Assembly: GCA_963798775.1 (NCBI GenBank)
Contig: CAWCUK010000004.1
Location: 62,001 to 126,000 of the forward strand
Length of the DNA stretch: 64,000 nt
DNA from: CAWCUK01 sp963798775
GTDB lineage: Bacteria; Bacteroidota; Ignavibacteria; Ignavibacteriales; Ignavibacteriaceae
Reading direction: 5' to 3'
The notes under the pieces were generated by a model, which did no database searches, was not told the origin of the DNA, and saw only the letters and a list, made by a program, of their open reading frames with translations. Made by a program: the position numbers and the translations under genes. Below are positions 54,540 through 62,839 of this stretch, in pieces. Position 1 is the first letter of the stretch. Every line of letters starts with the position of its first letter.

Positions 54540-55436
54540 ATGAAACCCAAAATTATACTTCAAACTAATTTTCCTAACCTTAATCTTGTTAAAAAAGGAA
54601 AGGTTAGAGATATATATGATGTCGGTGAATATTATTTAATTGTTTCAACCGATCGTCTTTCCGCCTTTGATGTAATTATGGATCAAGGGATTCCTTATAA
54701 AGGAAAAGTGCTTACAAAAATTTCTGAATTCTGGTTTAATTTTACTAAGGATATTATCCCGAATCATTTGATTAGTACAAATATTGAGGATTTTCCTTCC
54801 GAGTGCGAAGAGTATATGGAAGATCTTCGGGGAAGATCCATGCTGGTGAAAAAAGCTGAAGTTATTCCTATCGAATGCATTGTAAGAGGATATATTTCCG
54901 GTTCCGGCTGGAATGATTATACGAAAACCGGGAAAATAAGCGGAATAGAATTAAGTCCGGGTTTATATGAATCGGAACAGCTGCGTGAACCCTTATTTAC
55001 GCCCTCCACAAAGGCTGAAATAGGTCTTCATGATGAGAATATTTCTATCGCCGAAGCGGAAAAAATTGAGAGCAAAGAAAATCTGGATAAAATAAAAAAT
55101 TCCGCCTTAAGTATTTATAATTCCGCTTCAAATTATGCTTTATCTAAAGGAATTATTATAGCAGATACTAAAATGGAATTCGGGAAGATTGATGATGAGA
55201 TAATTCTGGTGGATGAACTTCTAACTCCTGATTCTTCCAGATTCTGGCCGGCGGATAAATATAAAAAAGGAAGCGCCCAGCAGAGTTACGATAAACAATT
55301 TGTGCGCGATTATCTGCTTTCTATTAATTTTAACAAACAGCCGCCGCCGCCGCATCTTCCTGAAGAAATTATTCAGAAGACAAGCGAAAAGTATCTTGAA
55401 GTTCTTCATAAATTAACGGGAGTAACTTTAATATAA
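54540..55436 (+). CDS. purC: Phosphoribosylaminoimidazole-succinocarboxamide synthase
   Basis: PurC joins CAIR and aspartate with ATP to form SAICAR in purine synthesis. The 298-residue protein keeps all the motifs missing from the PurC-like gene at 16534: the nucleotide loop VKKGKVRDIYDVG, STDRLSAFDVIMDQGIPYKG, the substrate segment IPIECIVRGYISGSGW, IIADTKMEFG and VDELLTPDSSRFWP. The longer form of about 300 residues is common in this lineage. Its stop overlaps the ATG of the DUF971 gene. Confidence 0.96.
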   Translation: MKPKIILQTNFPNLNLVKKGKVRDIYDVGEYYLIVSTDRLSAFDVIMDQGIPYKGKVLTKISEFWFNFTKDIIPNHLISTNIEDFPSECEEYMEDLRGRSMLVKKAEVIPIECIVRGYISGSGWNDYTKTGKISGIELSPGLYESEQLREPLFTPSTKAEIGLHDENISIAEAEKIESKENLDKIKNSALSIYNSASNYALSKGIIIADTKMEFGKIDDEIILVDELLTPDSSRFWPADKYKKGSAQQSYDKQFVRDYLLSINFNKQPPPPHLPEEIIQKTSEKYLEVLHKLTGVTLI

Positions 55437-55729
55437 TGCGCCCCGTTAGTATAAAAGTTCTTGAAAATAAATTCTTGTTGATAAAGTGGAATGACCAAAC
55501 TCAGACGAATATTAAACTGGAAACGTTAAGGAAATTCTGTCCTTGTGCTACTTGTATTAGGGAAAGAGATGATAGAGGAAAATCTTATATTCCCATTTAT
55601 AATCCGACTCAATCTCAAGTTGCTAATATAGAAGTGATCGGGAGTTATGCGATTCAAATAAGATGGAAAGACGGCCATGATACAGGAATTTATGAATATC
55701 CGTTTCTTAAAAATCTAGATAAAAAATAA
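55436..55729 (+). CDS. DUF971 domain protein
   Basis: A 97-residue stand-alone DUF971 (GBBH-like N-terminal) domain. Typical features are LIKWNDQTQTNIKLETLRKF, the motif CPCATCIRERD and YAIQIRWKDGHDTGIYEYPF. The cysteines and a His are thought to bind metal in this fold. In other bacteria it is linked to Fe-S or Mrp-like proteins; none is adjacent. It is translationally coupled to purC by a one-base overlap. Confidence 0.88.
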   Translation: MRPVSIKVLENKFLLIKWNDQTQTNIKLETLRKFCPCATCIRERDDRGKSYIPIYNPTQSQVANIEVIGSYAIQIRWKDGHDTGIYEYPFLKNLDKK

Positions 55730-55746
55730 AATTCTTCTCTTAAATT

Positions 55747-56343
55747 ATGGTTTTACCCAATCAACTTACTGTTTTACGAATTATACTAACTCCGGTTTTT
55801 CTATTCCTCTTTTTGTCCGAAGATCCTTTGCTTAAACAAATTTCACTTATAGTTTTTATAATTGCCGCTTTAACCGATTGGTACGATGGCTGGCTTGCTC
55901 GAAAATTTAATTATATTACTACTTGGGGAAAATTCTGGGATCCGCTGGCCGATAAAATTTTAACTTCTTCCGCTTTTATCGGATTTGTCGCGCTTCATAT
56001 TATTCCGCTGTGGATGATTATAATTATTCTTGCCCGTGATTTTATTATAACTTCATTAAGAGCTTACGCTGATTATAAAGGTGAATCGTTTCCTACAAGT
56101 TATTACGCTAAATGGAAAACATTTGTCCAAATGGCTTTTTTGTATTACTTGCTGATTGTTTACGTAGGGCAAAATACCGAGCAAATTATCAAGGGCAATG
56201 AATCGCTGTTTAACATATTAATGAATAGTAATTTTATCTATTTTACTATGTTATTTATAACCGTAATAACCTTCCATTCCGGTGTAACTTATCTTTACAA
56301 AAACCGTCATTTAATAATCAGGTTGTTTAGAAATGAAATTTAA
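55747..56343 (+). CDS. pgsA: CDP-diacylglycerol-glycerol-3-phosphate 3-phosphatidyltransferase
   Basis: PgsA makes phosphatidylglycerophosphate in the inner membrane. The 198 residues open VLPNQLTVLRIILTPVFLFL and carry the CDP-alcohol motif: DWYDGWLARKF, then TTWGKFWDPLADK (DGx2ARx8Gx3Dx3D). About five membrane helices follow. Its 3' end overlaps pgpA by 11 bases, and that gene encodes the next enzyme, which supports this over a PssA-type specificity. Confidence 0.93.
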   Translation: MVLPNQLTVLRIILTPVFLFLFLSEDPLLKQISLIVFIIAALTDWYDGWLARKFNYITTWGKFWDPLADKILTSSAFIGFVALHIIPLWMIIIILARDFIITSLRAYADYKGESFPTSYYAKWKTFVQMAFLYYLLIVYVGQNTEQIIKGNESLFNILMNSNFIYFTMLFITVITFHSGVTYLYKNRHLIIRLFRNEI

Positions 56344-56791
56344 CTTTTTTGAAAAGATAATCGGCTCCGGATTTTTTTCGGGATATTCTCCCTTTGCTTC
56401 GGGCACAGTAGGAAGTTTTGCGGCGTTACTAATTTATTATATTCCCGGATTTGAAAATCTGTATGTAATAATTCCGGCAGTTCTTATTTTCGGTTCTTAC
56501 GGAATTTTTGTCGCCGGTAAATTTGAAAAGCAATACGGAAAAGACCCTTCCGAATGTACTGTGGATGAAGTTGTAGGAATGTGGATTTCTCTTTTGTTTC
56601 TTCCTAAGAAAATATTAATTTCTATTTTAGCATTTGCAATTTGGCGCGTTTTTGATATAATAAAGCCTTTCCCGGTTCGCCGGCTGGAAAATTTACCCGG
56701 CGGTTACGGTATTATGATGGACGATATTGCCGCCGGAATTTATTCATTAATTTTAGTTCATCTTATTTTACTTATCTTTGGGTGGAAATAA
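56333..56791 (+). CDS. pgpA: Phosphatidylglycerophosphatase A
   Basis: PgpA dephosphorylates phosphatidylglycerophosphate to phosphatidylglycerol. The 152-residue membrane protein shows the family segments GSGFFSGYSPFASGTVGSFA, DPSECTVDEVVGMWISLLF, FAIWRVFDIIKPFPVRRLE and GGYGIMMDDIAAGIYS. Acidic residues in VDEVVG and DDIAAG are the catalytic candidates. It overlaps pgsA by 11 bases, forming a phosphatidylglycerol module. Confidence 0.94.
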   Translation: MKFNFFEKIIGSGFFSGYSPFASGTVGSFAALLIYYIPGFENLYVIIPAVLIFGSYGIFVAGKFEKQYGKDPSECTVDEVVGMWISLLFLPKKILISILAFAIWRVFDIIKPFPVRRLENLPGGYGIMMDDIAAGIYSLILVHLILLIFGWK

Positions 56792-56813
56792 TAAAAATTG
56801 GAATATATAAAAC

Positions 56814-58070
56814 ATGAATGCACATATTATTACTATCGGTGATGAAATTTTAATCGGACAGACGCTTAATACAAACGCTGCGTATATAGGTGAGCGGCTG
56901 ACAGAAATTCAAGTGAATGTGCGTAAAACTTCTGTTGTAGGTGATGTTGAAGAAGATATTCTGAAGGAATTTAAAACTGCCATGGACGCGAATGATATCG
57001 TGATTGTTACGGGAGGACTCGGTCCCACGCATGATGATGTAACTCGTCAATGTGTAGTTAAATTTTTTAATACTGAATTGATTAAGAGCGAAGAAATAAT
57101 GGAAGATATTCAAGCTCTTTATGAAAAAAGGGGAAGAGAAGTAACCAAAGTAAGTGAAGGACAGGCCTTAGTTCCCAAAGTTGCCGAAGTTATTAGAAAT
57201 TCCAAAGGTACCGCTCCGGGTATGTGGATTGAAAAAGGTAAACAAAGATTTGTGGTTTTGCCCGGAGTTCCTTATGAGATGAAAGAGATGATGCAGAGTT
57301 TTGTTATTCCTAATCTTGAAGAATTGCTTGTTGAAAAAACAAAAGTTGTTAAAAGAAAAATTCTTCATACAACCGGGATTCCCGAATCTGTGTTATATGA
57401 AAAGCTCGGGAATATTAACGATCTTATTCAAGGTTCTAAACTGGCTTTTCTTCCCAACCAGTACGGAGTAAAGTTAAGAATTACGGTTGAAGAAGAAACG
57501 GAAGAACTGGCCGATAATAAATTAGCCGAAATTGAACAAAAAATAAGAAGTAAAGCGGGCAGATACATTTATACCGCCGAAGATGAAGACCTTGAAGAAG
57601 TTGTTGCCCGTCTTTTAAAAGAACGCGGTTTAACTATAGCTGTTGCGGAATCATGCACCGGCGGAAATGTTTCTAATTTATTAACCAACATAAGCGGCAG
57701 CAGTTCTTATTTTGAAAGAGGAATTGTTTCATATAGTAACGCGGCTAAGGTTGAGTTGTTAAGAGTAAATGAAGATACACTCACGGAACATGGCGCGGTT
57801 AGTTTGGAAGTTGCGAGACAAATGGCGGAAGGCGTTCGCGCAATTAGCGGTTCAGATATCGGTCTTTCTCTTACCGGTATTATGGGGCCTACCGGAGCAA
57901 CGACAGATAAACCAATCGGTTTGGTTTATATAGGAATTTGCGATGAAAAAGTTTGTACCGCTAAAAAATTTAATTTCGGGGATGACAGAATTTTAAATAA
58001 ACAAAGAACCACTCAAGCGGCGCTTGATATTATTAGAAGATATTTATTAGGAATTTCGCCTGATGATTAG
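56814..58070 (+). CDS. cinA: CinA-family protein with nicotinamide-nucleotide amidase domain
   Basis: A 418-residue two-domain protein. The N-terminal MoCF_biosynth (COG1058) domain has AHIITIGDEILIGQTLNTNA, VTGGLGPTHDDVTRQ and FVVLPGVPYEMKEMM. The C-terminal PncC-like amidase domain starts near residue 260 (LTIAVAESCTGGNVSNLLTN) with GIVSYSNAAKVELL, EHGAVSLEVARQMAEG and LTGIMGPTGATTDKPIGL. It deamidates NMN in pyridine nucleotide recycling and hydrolyses ADP-ribose in relatives. The order cinA-thpR-recA resembles the cinA-recA neighbourhood of other bacteria. It overlaps thpR by 8 bases. Confidence 0.95.
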   Translation: MNAHIITIGDEILIGQTLNTNAAYIGERLTEIQVNVRKTSVVGDVEEDILKEFKTAMDANDIVIVTGGLGPTHDDVTRQCVVKFFNTELIKSEEIMEDIQALYEKRGREVTKVSEGQALVPKVAEVIRNSKGTAPGMWIEKGKQRFVVLPGVPYEMKEMMQSFVIPNLEELLVEKTKVVKRKILHTTGIPESVLYEKLGNINDLIQGSKLAFLPNQYGVKLRITVEEETEELADNKLAEIEQKIRSKAGRYIYTAEDEDLEEVVARLLKERGLTIAVAESCTGGNVSNLLTNISGSSSYFERGIVSYSNAAKVELLRVNEDTLTEHGAVSLEVARQMAEGVRAISGSDIGLSLTGIMGPTGATTDKPIGLVYIGICDEKVCTAKKFNFGDDRILNKQRTTQAALDIIRRYLLGISPDD

Positions 58071-58611
58071 GCTCTTTATTGCGCTAAATATTCCGGAGGA
58101 AATAAAGAAAGAAATAATAACTCTGCGGAATAGTGCTGTCTCAAATCCTGAAAATTATAGATGGGAAAAAACAGAAAAACTTCATCTTACTCTAAAATTT
58201 ATCGGCGAGATAGATGAATCTAAATTAGAACTGATTTTGGGAAAAATTTCTTTTTTAGAAAAATATCATCCGCTTAACTGCCGTTTGCAAGGGTTTGGTT
58301 TCTTCTTTAGAAAAGGAATTCCTAAAATATTATGGTCGGGAATTGCTATTGATGAAAAAATTTATGAAATAGTTGATAGACTTAACAAAGAACTTGAAAA
58401 ATTAGGAATTCCCGTAGAGGAAAGAAAATTTAAATCTCATCTTACTTTATTGAGGGTAAAGGAAAAATTAAGTAAGAATTTCATCAAAAGATTTGAAAAT
58501 TTCCCCGTTCCCGAAACAAAATTTACGGCTGATGAAATTGTTCTAATTAAAAGCGAACTACTCCCTAAAGGATCAAAATACAAAGAAATTAAAAAATATA
58601 AATTAAGTTGA
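58063..58611 (+). CDS. thpR: RNA 2',3'-cyclic phosphodiesterase (2H superfamily)
   Basis: A 182-residue 2H phosphoesterase with both catalytic HxT motifs: KLHLTLKFIGEID near residue 43 and KSHLTLLRV near residue 127. The start IRLFIALNIPEEIKKEI is typical. ThpR (formerly 2'-5' RNA ligase) hydrolyses 2',3'-cyclic phosphates on RNA. It is tightly placed between cinA and recA, with 8-base and 12-base spacings. Confidence 0.93.
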   Translation: MIRLFIALNIPEEIKKEIITLRNSAVSNPENYRWEKTEKLHLTLKFIGEIDESKLELILGKISFLEKYHPLNCRLQGFGFFFRKGIPKILWSGIAIDEKIYEIVDRLNKELEKLGIPVEERKFKSHLTLLRVKEKLSKNFIKRFENFPVPETKFTADEIVLIKSELLPKGSKYKEIKKYKLS

Positions 58612-58622
58612 ACGGAGGAAAA

Positions 58623-59684
58623 ATGAGTTCTGATAAAGAACAGAAAATGAAAATTATTGATGATGCCATTGCCAGTATAGAAAAAACTTACGGCAAAGGT
58701 TCTATAATGAAATTGGGCGACGGTGTTATAAATCAAATTGAATCGATTCCGACCGGCGCGATGTCTTTGGATTATGCCCTTGGTATAGGCGGAGTTCCGA
58801 GAGGAAGAGTTACTGAAATTTACGGCCCCGAATCAAGCGGTAAAACTACGCTTTGTCTTCATGTAATTGCTGAAGCACAAAAAATGGGCGGACTTGCGGC
58901 TTTTATAGACGCCGAACATGCCTTAGATGTTAATTACGCGAAACGACTCGGTGTTGATACAGCAAATTTATTACTTTCTCAGCCCGATTTCGGTGAGCAG
59001 GCTTTAGAAATTACCGATACGCTTGTTCGAAGTAATGCTCTCGATATAATTGTTATAGATTCGGTTGCCGCGCTTGTTCCTAGATCCGAAATTGAAGGTG
59101 AAATGGGAGACGCTACAATGGCTGTTCAAGCTCGTTTAATGTCGCAGGCTCTCAGAAAACTTACAGGCGCAATTTCAAAATCAAAAACAGCGGTAGTTTT
59201 TATCAATCAGCTTAGAAGCAAAATTGGTGTAATGTTCGGAAATCCGGAAACTACAACCGGCGGAAACGCGCTTAAATTTTATGCTTCGTTAAGAATGGAT
59301 ATAAGAAGAATTGCCGCGATAAAAGACGGAACCGATGTTGTCGGAAATAGAACTCGTGTAAAAATTGTAAAGAGTAAAGTAGCGCCGCCATTTAAAGAAG
59401 TTGAATTCGATATTCTTTATAATGAGGGAATTAGCAAAAGCGGGGATTTACTTGATTTTGCTGTTAATTTAGGATTAATAAAGAAAAGCGGCGCCTGGTT
59501 TACATACGGCGAAGACCGCTTCCAGGGCAGAGAACAGTTTAGACAAAAATTATTGGAAATGCCTGAAATGTATGAGTCGCTTCAAAAAGATGTTAAAGAA
59601 AAATTGGGAATGGGTAAAAAAGAAGAAGAACCTGAAGTAGGCGGTGATAAAGCGGTAGCTAAGGAAAAGAAACCTGCTAAATAA
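58623..59684 (+). CDS. recA: Recombinase RecA
   Basis: The main homologous recombination and SOS protein. I place the start at ATG 58623 (MSSDKEQKMKIIDDAIASIE), because CGGAGGA lies 5 bases upstream; a TTG at 58608 would overlap thpR. The 353 residues show KTYGKGSIMKLGD, Walker A GPESSGKTT, EHALDVNYAKRLGVD, IVIDSVAALVPRSEIEGE, Walker B and the L2 region INQLRSKIGVMFGNPETTTG. The C-terminal tail is acidic then Lys-rich (KEEEPEVGGDKAVAKEKK). It is 5 bp before recX, its usual modulator. Confidence 0.98.
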   Translation: MSSDKEQKMKIIDDAIASIEKTYGKGSIMKLGDGVINQIESIPTGAMSLDYALGIGGVPRGRVTEIYGPESSGKTTLCLHVIAEAQKMGGLAAFIDAEHALDVNYAKRLGVDTANLLLSQPDFGEQALEITDTLVRSNALDIIVIDSVAALVPRSEIEGEMGDATMAVQARLMSQALRKLTGAISKSKTAVVFINQLRSKIGVMFGNPETTTGGNALKFYASLRMDIRRIAAIKDGTDVVGNRTRVKIVKSKVAPPFKEVEFDILYNEGISKSGDLLDFAVNLGLIKKSGAWFTYGEDRFQGREQFRQKLLEMPEMYESLQKDVKEKLGMGKKEEEPEVGGDKAVAKEKKPAK

Positions 59685-59689
59685 TAAAA

Positions 59690-60325
59690 ATGAAGATTAT
59701 TAGTATTGCAAAAAAAGATGAGAAAACCGTAGTTGTAAAATTTGATAACGGTGAAAAACTTTTTCTGAACTACGAAATCTTTTTAAAAAACGGCCTGAGG
59801 AAAAACATTGAAATTTCCGAAAGCCGTTTTTCTTTATTAATCAGAGAAAATCAAATCTTCCATATTCACCAAAGGGCTTTCAGGTATTTGGGGAGAAGGC
59901 TTCATTCCGAAAATGAACTGCGGATAAAACTTCTTCAAAAAAAATATGATATTGAGCTAATAAATATTGTACTTGATGAACTGAAAGAAAAAAAATATTT
60001 AAATGATTATGAATTCGCTTCTCTTTTTGCCGATGAGAACATCAAAAATAAACTTTGGGGAAAGATGAAGCTGAATGCCGAACTTGCTAAAAGAGGTGTT
60101 GATAGAAATATTGTTTCGCAAATATTAGCCGAAAAATATCCCGAAGGAAATGAACTTGATAAAGCTTTTATTCTTGCCGAGAAAAAGTATAATTCTATTT
60201 CCTCACGTGAAAAAGATGTAATAAAATTGAATGAAAAATTAATTCGATTTCTTATTTCTAAAGGGTATGATTTTGAAACAAGCAGGGAAGCGGCAAGGCA
60301 CTTTATCCGGGATGATGATGATTAG
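59690..60325 (+). CDS. recX: Regulatory protein RecX
   Basis: A 211-residue all-helical protein after an N-terminal beta segment (KIISIAKKDEKTVVVKFDNG). RecX-type three-helix repeats are visible in AFRYLGRRLHSENELRIKLL, LKEKKYLNDYEFASLFADEN and LAKRGVDRNIVSQILAEKY. It binds RecA filaments and limits their activity. Its location directly after recA supports the call. It overlaps the convergent NUDIX gene by 4 bases. Confidence 0.92.
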   Translation: MKIISIAKKDEKTVVVKFDNGEKLFLNYEIFLKNGLRKNIEISESRFSLLIRENQIFHIHQRAFRYLGRRLHSENELRIKLLQKKYDIELINIVLDELKEKKYLNDYEFASLFADENIKNKLWGKMKLNAELAKRGVDRNIVSQILAEKYPEGNELDKAFILAEKKYNSISSREKDVIKLNEKLIRFLISKGYDFETSREAARHFIRDDDD

Positions 60326-60738
60326 TTCTTTTTAAAATGTTCATAAAATTTGGATAACACCTCGGCAAGATCCTCGTTTTGAACAGTTTCTATGGCGTCT
60401 TTAACATTATACCATTTCCGTTTTCTATGATTTTTTTCCGGGTAATCTTCTAAAATTTTTATTACTTCCATAGAAAATACTTTAACATAACTTACGCCTA
60501 TTTCTTTATGTACTCTGTAAGAACCTATTTCTATTGTTTCATTGGAACCTAATACTCCCGCTTCTTCAAATGCTTCTTTCTTTGCGGACTCAAAAGGCGA
60601 AAGATTAAATTCGATATATCCCTTTGGAATTATCCATTTTTTCTTTTTCATTGAAGTTATTAATAAAACTTCTGTAGTACCGTTGTTTTGCCGGTAAGGA
60701 ATTACGCCGGATTGTTTAAAATTAAACTCTAACTTCAA
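60322..60738 (-). CDS. NUDIX hydrolase
   Basis: A 138-residue NUDIX-fold protein. It begins LEFNFKQSGVIPYRQNNGTT, and the Nudix helix region reads GYIEFNLSPFESAKKEAFEE, then AGV. The core REUxEExGU is KEAFEEAGV, but the upstream Glu of Gx5E is Leu. WIIPKGYIE and HRKRKWYNVKDA resemble diadenosine/diphosphoinositol polyphosphate hydrolases, although the substrate cannot be named. It is convergent with recX and about 136 bp downstream of the aldose-epimerase gene. Confidence 0.87.
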   Translation of the reverse strand: MKLEFNFKQSGVIPYRQNNGTTEVLLITSMKKKKWIIPKGYIEFNLSPFESAKKEAFEEAGVLGSNETIEIGSYRVHKEIGVSYVKVFSMEVIKILEDYPEKNHRKRKWYNVKDAIETVQNEDLAEVLSKFYEHFKKN

Positions 60739-60874
60739 AACTTAAACCGCCAATTTTTATAAATAAATTTTTCTCTGTGTAGCTTCCGATTGAAGAATAT
60801 CCAAAATTCCTAAGTCTGTTACAACCTTTCATTTTTTTCTTCCGGTTCTATCACAAAAATTAATATTTTACACA

Positions 60875-61894
60875 TTATTTTTTGCCGCCAGTATAATTTA
60901 CTCCAAAATTAAAAACAGATTTTTCACCCGGCATTACTTTTAACTCATCTTTTAGTTCATCACGATTATAAGCGTTTGTAATAAACTGCATCGGTTCTAT
61001 CGCGACTGATTTTCGTTTTCTTGAATTTAAAGAATCGCCCGAGAATGCTAAAGTAACTCCGCCTTTTTGGAACATTGTAATCTTCAAATCATTTTCCGGA
61101 TCATAAATAGAAGATTCAGAAATTCCTTTTTCATCTTTGTGAATTGCTGCAAAACAATTATCTAAAACTCTGCCGTTTATAATTCTTTCTTCTTCCGGAA
61201 TGCCGGAACTGAAATTTAACTTTGGAAAATTTTCAATTTGCCCGTATGCAGCCTTGCCGGGAAGCGGAATAAAATTTTCATCAAGTAGAACTATTTCATC
61301 GGCATCAAGTGTAAAAACTAAATGTTCTATTCCTTTATCGGATGTTTTAAAATATGGATGCCAGCCGCAGTGGAAGGGAAGAGGTTTATCGCCGACATTT
61401 TCTCCGGTTATTTCTATTGATAATTTTCCTTCTTCAAATTTAAATTTAACAAAAACGTCCAAAGAAAATGGATAACCTTCAAAAGCTCCCGGCCTTAAAT
61501 TTTTTGTAGATAAAACTACTTCGGCAAATTCATTGTTTACAACTTTCTCTTCAACATCAAAAATTTGATAAGCCGTTAATCCGTGAATAACTTGTGTCCT
61601 TGGCGGAAGCGGTTTTAATTTATAATCTTTCCCTTCAAAAGAATATTTGCCTTCGGGAATTCTATTCGCGAAAGGAGTCATAATCCAACAGCGCGCGCCT
61701 TTGGCGGCTTTTAATTCTTCCGGTGTCGCGAAACCGTCAATTATATTAAATGATTTCCCTTCAATGGGAATTTTCCAGGAAAGTAAAGTCGCGCCTTGCA
61801 GTGCAATTTCCATTGATGAATTTGTTTTTTCATCGGATAAAATTATAGTATCATATTCTCCGAATTTGCTTTGTGTAAATTTAAATCTGTCCAT
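60875..61894 (-). CDS. Aldose 1-epimerase family protein
   Basis: A 339-residue galactose-mutarotase-like beta-sandwich. Motifs are MTPFANRIPEGKYSFEGKDY, the HG of QVIHGLTAYQ, the catalytic His in FHCGWHPYFKTS and the catalytic Glu region VAIEPMQFITNAYNRDE. It interconverts sugar anomers, or acts on a modified hexose; relatives include YeaD-type hexose-6-phosphate mutarotases. It starts 5 bases after the AAC(3)-like gene stops and lies downstream of a GH94 phosphorylase, fitting sugar catabolism. Confidence 0.88.
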   Translation of the reverse strand: MDRFKFTQSKFGEYDTIILSDEKTNSSMEIALQGATLLSWKIPIEGKSFNIIDGFATPEELKAAKGARCWIMTPFANRIPEGKYSFEGKDYKLKPLPPRTQVIHGLTAYQIFDVEEKVVNNEFAEVVLSTKNLRPGAFEGYPFSLDVFVKFKFEEGKLSIEITGENVGDKPLPFHCGWHPYFKTSDKGIEHLVFTLDADEIVLLDENFIPLPGKAAYGQIENFPKLNFSSGIPEEERIINGRVLDNCFAAIHKDEKGISESSIYDPENDLKITMFQKGGVTLAFSGDSLNSRKRKSVAIEPMQFITNAYNRDELKDELKVMPGEKSVFNFGVNYTGGKK

Positions 61895-61899
61895 AAGTT

Positions 61900-62709
61900 T
61901 TACTGCTCTATAAATTTTGATCTTCTCGAATCACATGCTTTGCAGTTTCCTTTTGAGCAGAGCAGCGATTCCGGATTTTCTTTAAAATATTTTATTCCTT
62001 CAGTTAATAAAATTTTAATGGGAATAAAATACGATTTTAGATCGTTGTGAATGAAAGGATGAATTAATTTTTCTTGAATTAAATATTCTTCAAAACTTTT
62101 AAATGATTGGCTGCAGCCCGGAAGTTCTTTTAAATGCTGTTCCCCTTTTTCGGAAATTCCTATTTTTTTTACTCCCATATATTCCCATGGAGAATAATCA
62201 GCCCATGGAACGGGAGTTACAGTTTCTATGTAATGGCAAAATGAGTTTGAAGTAAAATTAACTCCGACTAAAAGCAAAAATCTATTTTCTTGTTTTGCAA
62301 GCCATTCAAGGGGACTTCCGGCACCTAAAGGGCTTTCAGGGGAATTATCTTTTTTTATTTCTTCGGTGACTTTTCCCCAAATAGAAAATGAGTGAGTCGG
62401 TGAAGATGTTCTTTTTACTTCCGGCATTTTTCTAAATGTTTCCGGTACAGCGCCCAAAATAGTTTTAGTTTTTTCCCTGTTAAAAATTTCACTGCTGCCG
62501 TATGACTTTTTATAACAATATGTAAAAGCCGGAATTATTAATGAACCTTCTTTTGTTAATATTGTTTGTATTTCTTTTATAAAATCTTCAACAGAAATGC
62601 CGGGAAATGCCGCTTTTATTTTTCTGAATGATGAATGGCAAATTACATGCTGCCTCTGCCGCAAACCTATTTCTTGTAAAAAAGATTTCATAATAAATTC
62701 TGTTAACAT
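61900..62709 (-). CDS. Aminoglycoside N3-acetyltransferase (AAC(3))-family protein
   Basis: A 269-residue acetyl-CoA-dependent N-acetyltransferase fold. Family segments are VICHSSFRKI, LTKEGSLIIPAFTYCYK, VKRTSSPTHSFSIWGK, SPLGAGSPLEWLAKQENRFL and FCHYIETVTPVPWADYSPW with the catalytic His. It ends with a cysteine cluster, LLCSKGNCKACDSRR (Cx4Cx2C). The start is either 62709 or 62691, and neither has a Shine-Dalgarno. In a sugar-utilisation cluster without resistance genes, an amino-sugar or metabolite substrate is more likely than antibiotics, but AAC(3) activity is not excluded. Confidence 0.8.
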   Translation of the reverse strand: MLTEFIMKSFLQEIGLRQRQHVICHSSFRKIKAAFPGISVEDFIKEIQTILTKEGSLIIPAFTYCYKKSYGSSEIFNREKTKTILGAVPETFRKMPEVKRTSSPTHSFSIWGKVTEEIKKDNSPESPLGAGSPLEWLAKQENRFLLLVGVNFTSNSFCHYIETVTPVPWADYSPWEYMGVKKIGISEKGEQHLKELPGCSQSFKSFEEYLIQEKLIHPFIHNDLKSYFIPIKILLTEGIKYFKENPESLLCSKGNCKACDSRRSKFIEQ

Positions 62710-62786
62710 ATTACAAATATTATATAATAGTTATTCATAATAATATTTTTGAAAAATTTTTATTGATTTTGTGGATTTAATTTGAA

Positions 62787-62822
62787 CTGACTCAAAAATA
62801 TTAAATTTCATTTTTGAGTCAG
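62787..62822 (-). repeat. 13-bp inverted repeat after the GH94 gene
   Basis: Perfect arms CTGACTCAAAAAT and ATTTTTGAGTCAG enclose a 10-base loop, 18 bases past the GH94 stop on the minus strand. The G/C pairs are at the base and the A/T pairs on top, and no T tract follows the stem. It is therefore a weak candidate terminator, or an mRNA-stabilising hairpin between the GH94 and AAC(3)-like genes. Confidence 0.5.
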
Positions 62823-62839
62823 CGGAAAAGAATGGTTGA

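Noticed and set aside
62787..62822. Canonical rho-independent terminator after GH94
   Set aside because: The stem has its A/T pairs at the top and no T tract after it, so I list it only as an inverted repeat.
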